A stretch of DNA of 30,080 bases from JBBKXJ01 sp037969395 (GCA_037969395.1 JBBKXJ010000314.1:1-30080); one strand, 5' to 3'; numbered from the stretch's first letter, positions 1-7,230 are shown. Translations and numbers: made by a program. The notes: generated by a model from the sequence alone, not told the origin.

Positions 1-270
1 GAAGCCGAAGTGTACGTGTTAGGCAAAGAAGAGGGAGGCCGCCATACGCCGTTCTTTAAAGGCTACCGCCCGCAGTTCTACTTCCGTACGACGGACGTAA
101 CGGGTGCCTGTGAGTTGCCGGAAGGGGTTGAAATGGTTATGCCGGGCGACAACATTCAGATGAATGTGACGCTGATCGCACCGATTGCAATGGAAGACGG
201 TCTGCGCTTCGCCATTCGCGAAGGTGGTCGTACCGTAGGTGCGGGTGTGGTAGCCAGGATTATTGCCTGA
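1..270 (+). CDS. tuf: Elongation factor Tu, C-terminal part (5' end outside the window)
   Basis: The reading frame is open from base 1 and gives the last 89 residues of EF-Tu, the GTPase that delivers aminoacyl-tRNA to the ribosome. The visible part is domain 3: a GGRHTPF block, then GYRPQFYFRTTDVTG, MVMPGDN, and FAIREGGRTVGAGVV near the end, all diagnostic of bacterial EF-Tu. The GTPase domain lies left of the window. The last residues (ARIIA) differ slightly from the usual VAKVLG-type tail. It sits immediately upstream of the S10 operon, the tufA position, but a hairpin and a strong promoter separate it from rpsJ. Identity is certain; which tuf copy it is cannot be told. Confidence 0.97.
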   Translation, partial: EAEVYVLGKEEGGRHTPFFKGYRPQFYFRTTDVTGACELPEGVEMVMPGDNIQMNVTLIAPIAMEDGLRFAIREGGRTVGAGVVARIIA

Positions 271-298
271 TATTTAGTCTTCTGGCTAACCGATGAAA

Positions 299-318
299 AA
301 GGTTCCGTGAGGAGCCTT
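299..318 (+). terminator. Candidate hairpin terminator after tuf
   Basis: An 8-bp stem (AAGGTTCC with GGAGCCTT, one G-U pair) closes a GTGA tetraloop 28 bases after the tuf stop. It is preceded by an A-run and followed by GTTTA. The T-tract is poor, so termination may be partial. Its place between tuf and an independent promoter fits a 3' end for the tuf transcript. Confidence 0.5.
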
Positions 319-404
319 GTTTAGCTGCCGAGGGCTGCTGAGAACGGGTATTGCTTTGTGAGTTAAATAACTGAAACAAAAATAGGAAATAAAGGCGGTT
401 CTCC

Positions 405-433
405 TTGACAGTATGCAAGGTCAACATTAGAAT
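405..433 (+). promoter_or_regulatory. Sigma-70 promoter of the S10 operon
   Basis: TTGACA (405-410), a 17-base spacer and TAGAAT (428-433) match the sigma-70 consensus in 11 of 12 positions with ideal spacing. The preceding bases (about 370-395) are A/T-rich and could act as an UP element. Transcription would start near 440, giving a leader of only about 65-70 bases before rpsJ. The promoter stands at the expected place for the ribosomal superoperon and separates its control from tuf. Confidence 0.85.
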
Positions 434-445
434 CCCGCTTCCTTT

Positions 446-467
446 TTGCACGACGAGTTTCGTGCAA
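446..467 (+). promoter_or_regulatory. Leader hairpin upstream of rpsJ
   Basis: A perfect 8-bp stem (TTGCACGA / TCGTGCAA) with a 6-base loop begins a few bases after the predicted transcription start. No T-run follows, so it is not a terminator. It could stabilise the 5' end or take part in autogenous control by a ribosomal protein. The long multi-hairpin L4 leader known from E. coli would not fit in this short leader. Confidence 0.45.
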
Positions 468-507
468 GCAAGAATCAAAGTAAAAACTGTATTGGAATTG
501 TAGTCAA

Positions 508-819
508 ATGCAAAATCAACGTATTCGCATTCGTTTAAAAGCGTTTGACCATCGGCTTATCGACGGCTCCACGCAAGAAATAGTGGAGACTGCTCGGCGC
601 ACTGGCGCGCAAGTCAAAGGACCCATTCCGTTACCGACTCGTAAAGAGCGCTTTACCATACTGATTTCACCGCATGTTAATAAAGATGCGCGTGACCAGT
701 ACGAGATCCGCACGCACAAGCGCCTGCTGGATATCATTGAGCCAACGGAGAAAACCGTTGATGCCTTAATGAAGCTTGATTTAGCGGCTGGCGTGGAAGT
801 GCAAATCAGCCTCGGCTGA
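508..819 (+). CDS. rpsJ: 30S ribosomal protein S10
   Basis: S10 is a protein of the 30S head. As NusE it also pairs with NusB in transcription antitermination and contacts NusG. The 103 residues equal the E. coli length, and the family blocks IRIRLKAFDHRLID, GPIPLPTRKERFT and YEIRTHKRLLDI are all present. The ATG has only a weak GGA-type ribosome site about ten bases upstream. It is the first gene of the S10 operon and is followed by an unusually long 103-base gap before rplC. Confidence 0.98.
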   Translation: MQNQRIRIRLKAFDHRLIDGSTQEIVETARRTGAQVKGPIPLPTRKERFTILISPHVNKDARDQYEIRTHKRLLDIIEPTEKTVDALMKLDLAAGVEVQISLG

Positions 820-835
820 ACACCACTGCGGTTAT

Positions 836-857
836 TGCCCGGTTCCGCACCAGGGCA
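836..857 (+). promoter_or_regulatory. Hairpin in the rpsJ-rplC gap
   Basis: TGCCC-GGT pairs with ACC-GGGCA around a TCCGC loop, an 8-bp stem with one bulged A. A smaller stem (ATGG/CCAT, 875-886) follows before the rplC ribosome site (about 912-918). There is no T-tract. In an operon where most gaps are below 60 bases, a structured 103-base spacer suggests an mRNA control or processing element. The role is inference. Confidence 0.45.
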
Positions 858-922
858 TCGTGTAACGCTCTGCGATGGGCGGCCATAGCGGGTGACAGCC
901 CCGTACACTTAGAGGAAAGACA

Positions 923-1567
923 ATGACAATTGGTATAGTCGGCCGCAAGAGCGGTATGACTCGCGTATTCACCGAAGAGGGTGAATCAATTCCGGTTACT
1001 GTGATTGAGGCTTCGCCCAATCGCATCACCCAAGTCAAAAATCTGGAGCGTGATGGCTACGACGCACTGCAGGTCACTGTAGGCGAACGTCGAGCTTCGC
1101 GTGTCAATAAGCCTGAAGCGGGCCATTTCGCTAAAGCTGAAGTAGCGGCGGGAAGCGGTCTATGGGAGCTTCGCCTGGCTGAAGCCGATGCCGAGCTGGC
1201 CGTGGGTGCGAGCTTGACCGTTGCAGCTTTCGAGGCAGGGCAGAAAGTCGACGTCACAGGCCAATCGAAGGGTAAGGGGTTCCAGGGCGGCATCAAGCGC
1301 TGGAATTTTCATGCTCAGGATATGACCCACGGAAACTCGCTGTCACACCGCTCAAACGGATCGATCGGCCAGTGTCAAACACCGGGCCGTGTCTGGAAAG
1401 GCAAGAAGATGTCGGGTCATATGGGCGCTGCGCAAGTTACGGTGCAGACGCTGGAAGTGGTAAGAGTGGATGCCGAGCGCAACCTGTTATTAATCAAAGG
1501 TGCGGTTCCTGGTGCGCCGGGCGGCGATGTTATCGTTCGCCCAGCTATCAAGACGGCTAATAAGTAA
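923..1567 (+). CDS. rplC: 50S ribosomal protein L3
   Basis: L3 is an early-binding 50S assembly protein whose long internal loop reaches towards the peptidyl-transferase centre. The 214 residues are normal length. The N-terminus (IVGRKSGMTRVF) and the loop region (KGFQGGIKRW, then SHRSNGSIGQCQTPG, WKGKKMSGHMG) are typical. The glutamine that PrmB methylates in E. coli (Gln150 of GSIGQ) is at the same number here, though the next residue is Cys rather than Asn. A good ribosome site (GAGGA, about seven bases from the ATG) sets the start after the structured gap. Confidence 0.98.
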   Translation: MTIGIVGRKSGMTRVFTEEGESIPVTVIEASPNRITQVKNLERDGYDALQVTVGERRASRVNKPEAGHFAKAEVAAGSGLWELRLAEADAELAVGASLTVAAFEAGQKVDVTGQSKGKGFQGGIKRWNFHAQDMTHGNSLSHRSNGSIGQCQTPGRVWKGKKMSGHMGAAQVTVQTLEVVRVDAERNLLLIKGAVPGAPGGDVIVRPAIKTANK

Positions 1568-1585
1568 TTCGAGCGGAGATACGCA

Positions 1586-2203
1586 ATGGAATTGGCAATT
1601 GCGACGCCCGGTGACGACGCGTCCGGAACCCTTCAGGTTTCAGACGCTACGTTCGCAAAGGAATACAACGAAGACCTGGTTCATCAGGTTGTAGTCGCGT
1701 ATTTGGCGGGCGCCCGGCAAGGCACTCGTGCACAAAAGAATCGTTCTGCCGTCCGCGGTGGCGGGCGTAAACCCTGGCGCCAGAAAGGTACCGGCAGAGC
1801 GCGCGCCGGAACCAGCCGTAGCCCGATTTGGCGCAGCGGCGGCGTAACATTCGCAGCCAAGCCACAGGACCATAGTAAAAAAGTAAATCGCAAGATGTAC
1901 CGCGCGGCGATGCGATCTATCTTTTCAGAATTGGCGCGTAGTGATCGGTTGGTTGTGGTTGAAGAGTTCACTATCGATCAGCCAAAAACCAAGCTTCTGG
2001 CGCAGAAGTTAGCCGACATGCAGCTCGACAACGTGCTCATTGTTGGTGACGAAGTGTCCGAGAATCTGTATCTCTCGGCGCGTAATTTACACCGTGTGGC
2101 GGTGAGCGATGTTGCCGGCGTTGATCCAGTAAGCTTGATTGCTTGCGATAAGGTGCTAATGACAGTGCCGGCGATTAAAAAGTTTGAGGAGCTACTGGGA
2201 TGA
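1586..2203 (+). CDS. rplD: 50S ribosomal protein L4
   Basis: L4 binds 23S rRNA and narrows the exit tunnel. In E. coli it also represses its own S10 operon by acting on the leader. The 205-residue product carries the tunnel-loop block around residues 45-80 (NRSAVRGGGRKPWRQKGTGRAR, given here as NRSAVRGGGR then KPWRQKGTGRAR) and ends FEELLG. A purine-rich site GCGGAGA precedes the ATG by about six bases. The last four bases ATGA overlap the rplW start, so the two genes are translationally coupled. Confidence 0.97.
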   Translation: MELAIATPGDDASGTLQVSDATFAKEYNEDLVHQVVVAYLAGARQGTRAQKNRSAVRGGGRKPWRQKGTGRARAGTSRSPIWRSGGVTFAAKPQDHSKKVNRKMYRAAMRSIFSELARSDRLVVVEEFTIDQPKTKLLAQKLADMQLDNVLIVGDEVSENLYLSARNLHRVAVSDVAGVDPVSLIACDKVLMTVPAIKKFEELLG

Positions 2204-2502
2204 ATCCAGAACGCGTCTTTACCGTGCTGCGTCGGCCGCATGTGTCGGAAAAATCTACCTTGCGTACTGAAATGGACAACCAGTATGTGTTTAAGGTCGA
2301 CGGAACTGCTACCAAAGCGCAGGTTAAAACGGCAGTAGAGAAGCTGTTTAAAGTTAAAGTGACCGGTGTGCAAACACTAAACGTAAAAGGCAAAATGAAG
2401 CGCAACCGTCATGGTTTTAGTCGCAAGCCGAGCTGGAAAAAAGCCTACGTGTCGTTGCAGCAGGGCGACTCGATTGATTTTACAGTTGCTAGTCAGGGTT
2501 AA
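2200..2502 (+). CDS. rplW: 50S ribosomal protein L23
   Basis: L23 sits at the tunnel exit and is the docking site for trigger factor and SRP. The 100 residues begin with the family signature around RVFTVLRRPHVSEKS and contain VEKLFKVKV and the basic VKGKMKRNRHGFSRKPSWKKAYV segment (split here: VKGKMKRNRHG, then FSRKPSWKKAYV). The start codon lies in the ATGA overlap with rplD. Length and sequence agree with gammaproteobacterial L23. Confidence 0.97.
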   Translation: MNPERVFTVLRRPHVSEKSTLRTEMDNQYVFKVDGTATKAQVKTAVEKLFKVKVTGVQTLNVKGKMKRNRHGFSRKPSWKKAYVSLQQGDSIDFTVASQG

Positions 2503-2511
2503 GGAAGCGCA

Positions 2512-3339
2512 ATGGCCATAGTTAAAGCTAAACCTACGTCAGCCGGTCGACGCTTTGTTGTCAAGGTTGTTAACCCGGACTTGCATAAAGGCGAGCCGTA
2601 CAAGCCGTTGCTGGAAAAGAAGTCGAAGTCTGGCGGGCGTAATAACAGAGGGCGCATAACGACGCGTCACATTGGCGGTGGGCACAAACAGCATTATCGT
2701 ATTATCGATTTCAAGCGGTACAAAGACGGTGTCGTAGCGAAAGTGGAACGGCTCGAATATGATCCTAATCGCAGCGCGTTTATTGCCCTGTTGCTGTACG
2801 CAGACGGTGAGCGACGCTACATTATAGCGCCCAAAGGCGTGAAAGCTGGCCAGGAGTTGATCTCCGGTGTCACCGCGCCAATCAAGGCTGGCAACAGTTT
2901 GCCGCTGCGCAACATTCCGCTTGGTAGCGTGGTGCATTGCATTGAAATGAAGCCGGGCAAGGGTGCTCAGATCGCGCGCAGTGCTGGTACGTCGGCACAG
3001 TTGGTGGCTAGAGAGGGCCATTACGCTACTTTGCGTCTGCGCTCTGGAGAGACACGTAAGATTCTTTCCGAATGTCGTGCAACTCTGGGCGAGGTCTGTA
3101 ATTCCGAGCACAGCCTGCGGTCCCTGGGCAAGGCGGGCGCTGCCCGCTGGCGTGGTGTCAGGCCAACGGTACGCGGCGTAGCAATGAACCCGGTCGATCA
3201 CCCCCACGGTGGTGGTGAAGGTCGTACGTCCGGCGGTCGGCACCCTGTGTCTCCGTGGGGTACGCCCACTAAAGGATATAAAACGCGCAAGAACAAGCGC
3301 ACTGACAGTCTGGTCGTTAGACGGCGCGGCAAGAAGTAG
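2512..3339 (+). CDS. rplB: 50S ribosomal protein L2
   Basis: L2 is needed for subunit association and peptidyl transfer. The 275 residues start MAIVKAKPTSAGRR and include GRNNRGRITTRHIGGGHK-like sequence around residues 45-60, the central RNA-binding domain, and the C-terminal MNPVDHPHGGGEG block that holds the histidine implicated near the catalytic centre. It ends with a basic tail. The gap after rplW is nine bases with a GGAAGCGC ribosome site. Nothing is atypical. Confidence 0.98.
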   Translation: MAIVKAKPTSAGRRFVVKVVNPDLHKGEPYKPLLEKKSKSGGRNNRGRITTRHIGGGHKQHYRIIDFKRYKDGVVAKVERLEYDPNRSAFIALLLYADGERRYIIAPKGVKAGQELISGVTAPIKAGNSLPLRNIPLGSVVHCIEMKPGKGAQIARSAGTSAQLVAREGHYATLRLRSGETRKILSECRATLGEVCNSEHSLRSLGKAGAARWRGVRPTVRGVAMNPVDHPHGGGEGRTSGGRHPVSPWGTPTKGYKTRKNKRTDSLVVRRRGKK

Positions 3340-3360
3340 CGCGCCTGGCTGCTGATTAAA

Positions 3361-3375
3361 GAGGAATCGATTTTG
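3361..3375 (+). promoter_or_regulatory. Ribosome binding site that fixes a TTG start for rpsS
   Basis: GAGGA (3361-3365, within AAAGAGGA) lies seven bases before TTG at 3373. There is no ATG at this position, and the next in-frame ATG (3418) would remove the conserved PRSLKKGPFID start of S19, so TTG is the initiation codon. Confidence 0.8.
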
Positions 3376-3648
3376 CCGAGATCACTAAAGAAAGGCCCGT
3401 TCATAGACTTACACTTGATGAAGAAAGTCGAAGTAGCGGCCGAGAAGAACGATAAGCGTCCAATCAAAACCTGGTCGCGACGTTCAATGGTTAGCCCGAG
3501 CATGGTGGGATTAACGATTGCGATCCACAATGGCCGCCAACACGTGCCAGTGTTCGTCAGCGAAGATATGGTGGGACATAAGCTCGGAGAGTTTGCGACG
3601 ACACGCACCTTCCGTGGTCACGTGGCCGACAGGAAAGCGAAGCGCTAG
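3373..3648 (+). CDS. rpsS: 30S ribosomal protein S19 (TTG start)
   Basis: S19 is in the 30S head, pairs with S13 and contacts the A-site region. The 91 residues (E. coli 92 with Met) keep PRSLKKGPFIDLHL, RTWSRR-like KTWSRRSMV, IAIHNGRQHVPVFV and GHKLGEFA. Initiation is at TTG, supported by a strong Shine-Dalgarno and by homology that begins directly after it. TTG starts usually lower initiation, so a strong ribosome site may compensate in a gene needing equimolar output. It is followed after 19 bases by rplV. Confidence 0.95.
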   Translation: MPRSLKKGPFIDLHLMKKVEVAAEKNDKRPIKTWSRRSMVSPSMVGLTIAIHNGRQHVPVFVSEDMVGHKLGEFATTRTFRGHVADRKAKR

Positions 3649-3667
3649 AGAAATAGAGGTTAGAGAG

Positions 3668-4000
3668 ATGGAAGTGGCGGCCAAATTATCGGGGGCAAAT
3701 ATAGCAGCCCAGAAAACGCGCCTGGTGGCTGACCAGATTCGTGGCAAGTCAGTCGAACAGGCGCTTGATATCTTAGCGTTCAGCCCGAAGAAAGCGGCGG
3801 CGATAGTCAAGAAGGTTCTTAATTCTGCCATTGCCAACGCGGAGCACAACGAAGGCGCAGATGTTGACGAGCTGCGGGTAAAAACAATTTTTGTTGACGA
3901 GGCGACGACGATGAAACGCATTCGGCCGCGAGCTAAAGGGCGCGCCGATCGTATCCTCAAACGTACTTGTCACATTACGATTAAAGTAGCGGACAGCTAA
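3668..4000 (+). CDS. rplV: 50S ribosomal protein L22
   Basis: L22 lines the exit tunnel with a long beta-hairpin and affects macrolide response. I place the start at the ATG at 3668, which gives 110 residues, the E. coli length, and has AGAGGT seven bases upstream. The open frame continues further up to 3518 inside rpsS, but that extension has no homology. Conserved blocks are AQKTRLVADQIRGK, ALDIL, NAEHNEGADVDEL and the hairpin MKRIRPRAKGRADR followed by ILKRTCHIT. Confidence 0.96.
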   Translation: MEVAAKLSGANIAAQKTRLVADQIRGKSVEQALDILAFSPKKAAAIVKKVLNSAIANAEHNEGADVDELRVKTIFVDEATTMKRIRPRAKGRADRILKRTCHITIKVADS

Positions 4001-4019
4001 CCGCGCCAGGAGCGACCAG

Positions 4020-4691
4020 ATGGGTCAAAAAGTACACCCCACAGGCATTCGGCTAGGCATTACCAAAAAACACACTTCAGTGTGGTATGCCGAGCAAAAG
4101 AACTATGCCAAGCAATTGATAACCGATGTGCGGGTGCGTGAATACCTTGAGAAGAAGCTGGATCATGCGTCGGTTAGTCGTATTGAGATCGAACGCCCGG
4201 CACAAACGGCACGCATCACCATACATACAGCGCGGCCCGGAATCGTTATCGGCAAAAAGGGCGAGGACGTAGAGAAGCTGCGGCGTGACCTTACTCAGCG
4301 TTTGGGAGTTCCGGTCAACATTAACATCGAGGAGATTCGTAGACCGGATGTTGATGCGAAACTTGTCGCACAAAACGTAGGCCAGCAACTGGAGCGGCGG
4401 GTAATGTTTCGCCGGGCGATGAAACGAGTGGTACAAAATGCCATGCGCCAGGGCGCGCTGGGTATCAAAGTGCAGGTTGGCGGTCGCTTGGGTGGCGCCG
4501 AGATTGCGCGCAGTGAATGGTATAGAGAAGGGCGTGTACCGCTGCACACATTGAGAGCAGACGTTGATTACGGGACTCACGAAGCGCTAACTACCTACGG
4601 GATAATTGGTGTAAAGGTGTGGATTTTCAAAGGCGAAGTGCTGGACATCGAGCAAGAAGCGCCGGTGGCGAAAAAATCAGCGACCAGCTAG
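4020..4691 (+). CDS. rpsC: 30S ribosomal protein S3
   Basis: S3 guards the mRNA entry channel, with S4 and S5, and has a role in mRNA unwinding. The 223 residues begin MGQKVHPTGIRLGI. A type II KH domain follows, with the GxxG loop seen as GKKG at 78-81. The C-terminal domain has RRAMKRVVQNAMRQGALGIKV-type sequence, VQVGGRLGGAEIARSEW and DVDYGTHEALTTYG. It is about ten residues shorter than the E. coli protein because the low-complexity C-terminal tail is shorter, which is common variation. Confidence 0.97.
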   Translation: MGQKVHPTGIRLGITKKHTSVWYAEQKNYAKQLITDVRVREYLEKKLDHASVSRIEIERPAQTARITIHTARPGIVIGKKGEDVEKLRRDLTQRLGVPVNINIEEIRRPDVDAKLVAQNVGQQLERRVMFRRAMKRVVQNAMRQGALGIKVQVGGRLGGAEIARSEWYREGRVPLHTLRADVDYGTHEALTTYGIIGVKVWIFKGEVLDIEQEAPVAKKSATS

Positions 4692-4718
4692 CACGTAAGT
4701 TAAGTAAGGGTAATTGGC

Positions 4719-5132
4719 ATGCTACAGCCGAAGCGAACCAAGTTTAGAAAGCAACATAAAGGCCGTAATCGTGGTCTGGCGAATCGCGGCAGCGCAGTTT
4801 CGTTTGGCGAATTTGGCCTGAAATCCCTCACCCGGGGTCGGCTAACTGCGCGACAGATAGAAGCGGCGCGACGAGCAATGACTCGGCATATTAAACGCGG
4901 CGGCAAGATATGGATTCGGATATTTCCCGACAAGCCGATCACCCAAAAACCGCTGGAAGTTCGCCAGGGTAAAGGTAAGGGTAACGTTGAATACTGGGTT
5001 GCCCAGATTCAGCCAGGTCGCGTATTGTATGAAGTTGAAGGTGTGCCCGAAGAGTTGGCACGCGAAGCGTTTGCGCTTGCGGCAGCAAAATTGCCGTTGG
5101 GCACCGCATTTGTGAAACGGTCGGTGATGTAA
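4719..5132 (+). CDS. rplP: 50S ribosomal protein L16
   Basis: L16 organises the A-site and P-site tRNA pocket of the 50S subunit. The 137 residues carry MLQPKRTKFRKQHKGRNRG, the KIWIRIFPDKP strand and RQGKGKGNVEYWVAQIQPG. The arginine in that last block (Arg82) corresponds to the one hydroxylated in E. coli. The stop TAA shares its last A with the ATG of rpmC, an overlap that couples the two genes. Confidence 0.98.
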   Translation: MLQPKRTKFRKQHKGRNRGLANRGSAVSFGEFGLKSLTRGRLTARQIEAARRAMTRHIKRGGKIWIRIFPDKPITQKPLEVRQGKGKGNVEYWVAQIQPGRVLYEVEGVPEELAREAFALAAAKLPLGTAFVKRSVM

Positions 5133-5323
5133 TGAAAGTGAATGAGTTGCGAGATAAGTCCGTCGAAGAGCTCAATCAAGAGTTGCTGAAAGTACGTGAA
5201 GAACAGTTCCGTTTACGGATGCAGGATGCAACAGGTCAGCTGGGCCAGACTCACCTATTGAAACAAGCGCGACGTGACGTAGCGCGGATTAAAACCGTGC
5301 TGACGCAGAAGGCGGAAAGTTAA
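5132..5323 (+). CDS. rpmC: 50S ribosomal protein L29
   Basis: L29 is a small two-helix protein near the tunnel exit next to L23. The 63 residues match the family length and pattern: MKVNELRDKSVEELNQEL, then LRMQDATGQL and ARRDVARIKTVL. The gene starts on the last base of the rplP stop codon and ends one base before the rpsQ start, so it is translated within a tight rplP-rpmC-rpsQ cluster. Confidence 0.97.
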   Translation: MKVNELRDKSVEELNQELLKVREEQFRLRMQDATGQLGQTHLLKQARRDVARIKTVLTQKAES

Positions 5324-5324
5324 T

Positions 5325-5591
5325 ATGTCGGAAACACAAACAATAGATCGTACCGTAACTGGTAGAGTCGTTAGCGACAAAATGAATAAAACGATTACTG
5401 TTTTATTTGAGCGACGAGTCAAACATCCCGTGTATGGTAAGTACATAACCAAGTCATCAAAATTGCACGCGCATGATGAGAATAATGATTGTGGTATTGG
5501 CGATAAGGTCACTATCAAATCATCTCGTCCATTGTCAAAGACGAAGTCGTGGACATTGGTGCGGGTCGAAGAGCGCGCAGATCAGACATAG
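5325..5591 (+). CDS. rpsQ: 30S ribosomal protein S17
   Basis: S17 is a primary 16S rRNA binding protein with an OB fold. The 88 residues contain TVTGRVVSDKMNKTITV, RVKHPVYGKYI, HAHDENNDCGIGDKV and RPLSKTKSW, all family signatures. The start is one base after rpmC. It is the last gene of the S10 operon in the E. coli layout; the 51-base gap after it is the classical S10/spc boundary. I see no good promoter in that gap, so the two operons may be read through. Confidence 0.97.
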   Translation: MSETQTIDRTVTGRVVSDKMNKTITVLFERRVKHPVYGKYITKSSKLHAHDENNDCGIGDKVTIKSSRPLSKTKSWTLVRVEERADQT

Positions 5592-5642
5592 CACCGCGAG
5601 CGGAACGCTTGAAAAAACGGCTGGAATTAAAGAGAAGCCCCA

Positions 5643-6011
5643 ATGATTCAAACAGAAACATATTTGGATATAGCCGATAATAGCGGCGCACGGCGAGTGA
5701 TGTGTATCAAAGTGTTAGGTGGTTCGCACCGCCGCTACGCACGCGTTGGTGACCTGATCAAAGTAACGGTGAAGGAAGCGATACCGCGAGGTAAGGTAAA
5801 AAAAGGCCAGGTTATGAACGCCGTAGTCGTTCGCACCAAAAAAGGGGTGCGCCGTCCTGATGGATCGTTGATCAAGTTCGACGATAATGCTGCGGTACTT
5901 TTAAATGCGCAGAACGCGCCAATAGGCACGCGTATATTCGGCCCGGTAACTCGCGAATTACGTAATGAAAAATTTATGAAGATTATTTCTTTAGCGCCAG
6001 AAGTGCTGTAG
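5643..6011 (+). CDS. rplN: 50S ribosomal protein L14
   Basis: L14 sits at the subunit interface and contacts 16S helix 14. It is also the binding site of the silencing factor RsfS. The 122 residues are nearly invariant in the family: MIQTETYLDIADNSGARRVMCIKVLGGS (seen in two parts, residues 1-14 and 15-28), GDLIKVTVKEAIP, VVVRTKKGVRRPDGS and the C-terminal FGPVTRELR. It opens the spc part of the superoperon. Confidence 0.98.
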   Translation: MIQTETYLDIADNSGARRVMCIKVLGGSHRRYARVGDLIKVTVKEAIPRGKVKKGQVMNAVVVRTKKGVRRPDGSLIKFDDNAAVLLNAQNAPIGTRIFGPVTRELRNEKFMKIISLAPEVL

Positions 6012-6029
6012 GCACGAGGTACTGTAGGT

Positions 6030-6347
6030 ATGCAAAAGATAAAGCAAAATGATGAAGTGATTGTCCTTAAAGGCAGGGATCGCGGTAAGCGCGGCAAGAT
6101 CCTGCGTATAAGAGATGACGGTCGCGCACTGGTTAGTGGTATCAATATGGTTAAGCGCCACACCAAACCAAATCCTAATCTTGGCGTTGCCGGTGGCATT
6201 GTGGAAAAAGAGGCACCGATTCAGCGGTCGAATCTGGCTATTTATAATGCCGCGTCCGACAAGGCAGACCGGGTGGGATTCAAAGTACTTGAAGACGGTA
6301 AGAAAGTTAGAATCTTCAAGTCTAATCAAGAATTGATCGACGCTTAG
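6030..6347 (+). CDS. rplX: 50S ribosomal protein L24
   Basis: L24 starts 50S assembly at the 5' end of 23S rRNA. The 105 residues carry the KOW motif near the N-terminus (VIVLKGRDRGKRGKILRI, residues 11-28), then VSGINMVKRHTKPNPN and KEAPIQRSNLAIYN. The gap to rplN is 18 bases, with a GAGGT site about ten bases before the ATG. Length and motifs are normal. Confidence 0.97.
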   Translation: MQKIKQNDEVIVLKGRDRGKRGKILRIRDDGRALVSGINMVKRHTKPNPNLGVAGGIVEKEAPIQRSNLAIYNAASDKADRVGFKVLEDGKKVRIFKSNQELIDA

Positions 6348-6364
6348 GGCGCTGGAAAACGACG

Positions 6365-6904
6365 ATGGCGAGACTACAAGATTTATTTAGCGAAGAGATT
6401 CGACCCAAGCTGCAGCAAGAGCTGGGTTTGAAGAATATTATGGAAGTACCGCGTATCACCAAGATTACTCTTAATATGGGTCTGGGCGATGCCGTTGGCG
6501 ACAAGAAAATTCTTGAGCACGCGCTTGGCGATCTGGCACAGATCACTGGCCAGAGGGCTGTCGTCACTAAATCGAGAAAGTCGATTGCGGGGTTCAAAAT
6601 CCGCGACAATTGGCCGATCGGCGCCAAGCTAACTTTACGTCGCGAACGCATGTATGAGTTTCTCGACAGATTGGTCAATATAGCGATTCCTCGAGTTCGT
6701 GACTTCCGGGGCTTGAGCCCAAAGTCCTTCGATGGCCGCGGAAACTTTGCAATGGGCGTAACCGAGCAAATTATTTTTCCGGAAATCGACTATGACAAGA
6801 TCGACAAGATTCGCGGTATGGACATAGTTATTACAACCAGCGCACGCGATAACGATCAGGGCCGCGCACTCTTGAAAGCATTTAATTTTCCGTTTAGAGG
6901 CTGA
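6365..6904 (+). CDS. rplE: 50S ribosomal protein L5
   Basis: L5 belongs to the 5S rRNP with L18 and L25 and contacts P-site tRNA. The 179 residues match E. coli in length, with VPRITKITLNMGLGDA, SRKSIAGFKIRDNWPIG, RVRDFRGLSPKSFDGRGN and the C-terminal DIVITTSARDNDQGRALL. In E. coli the S8 repressor site is at the start of this gene. I cannot confirm such a site here by reading alone. Confidence 0.98.
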   Translation: MARLQDLFSEEIRPKLQQELGLKNIMEVPRITKITLNMGLGDAVGDKKILEHALGDLAQITGQRAVVTKSRKSIAGFKIRDNWPIGAKLTLRRERMYEFLDRLVNIAIPRVRDFRGLSPKSFDGRGNFAMGVTEQIIFPEIDYDKIDKIRGMDIVITTSARDNDQGRALLKAFNFPFRG

Positions 6905-6912
6905 GCAAAACG

Positions 6913-7218
6913 ATGGCAAAGAAATCCATGATTGCGCGCGAGAAAAAACGGCAACAAACCGTCGCCAAATATGCGGCAAAGCGGGCCGAACTTAAGGCGA
7001 TTATTAATGATCCGGAAGTTGTTGACGAAGAGCAGTGGAATGCACTGGTCGCTTTACAAAAACTACCCCGCGATGCTAGCCCATCGCGCATGCGTCGACG
7101 CTGTCAAATCACTGGCAGGCCGCACGGCGTCTATCGTAAATTCGGTATGTGCCGTAACAAGTTGCGCGAACATGCAATGAAGGGCGATGTGCCTGGCCTG
7201 GTTAAGGCCAGTTGGTAA
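6913..7218 (+). CDS. rpsN: 30S ribosomal protein S14, zinc-free long form
   Basis: S14 is an assembly protein of the 30S head. At 101 residues this is the long, zinc-independent (C-minus) type: the CxxC pairs of the short 61-residue form are absent, and only isolated Cys residues occur (RRRCQ and FGMCRNK). The blocks AKKSMIAREKKR, LPRDASPSRMRRRCQITGRP, and PGLVKASW at the end are typical. It sits between rplE and rpsH as in E. coli. Confidence 0.97.
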   Translation: MAKKSMIAREKKRQQTVAKYAAKRAELKAIINDPEVVDEEQWNALVALQKLPRDASPSRMRRRCQITGRPHGVYRKFGMCRNKLREHAMKGDVPGLVKASW

Positions 7219-7230
7219 AGGAATAAGTTT

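Noticed and set aside
2539..3243. 234-codon open frame on the minus strand opposite rplB
   Set aside because: It is fully inside the conserved rplB gene, has no recognisable family features, and is explained by the codon pattern of the coding strand. The same holds for the other minus-strand frames under the ribosomal genes.
3518..3667. Upstream extension of the rplV reading frame
   Set aside because: The extension lies inside rpsS, has no L22 homology, and the ATG at 3668 has the ribosome site and gives the family length.
5592..5642. Promoter for the spc operon between rpsQ and rplN
   Set aside because: TTGAAA is present, but no -10 lies at acceptable spacing; continuous transcription from the S10 promoter is simpler.
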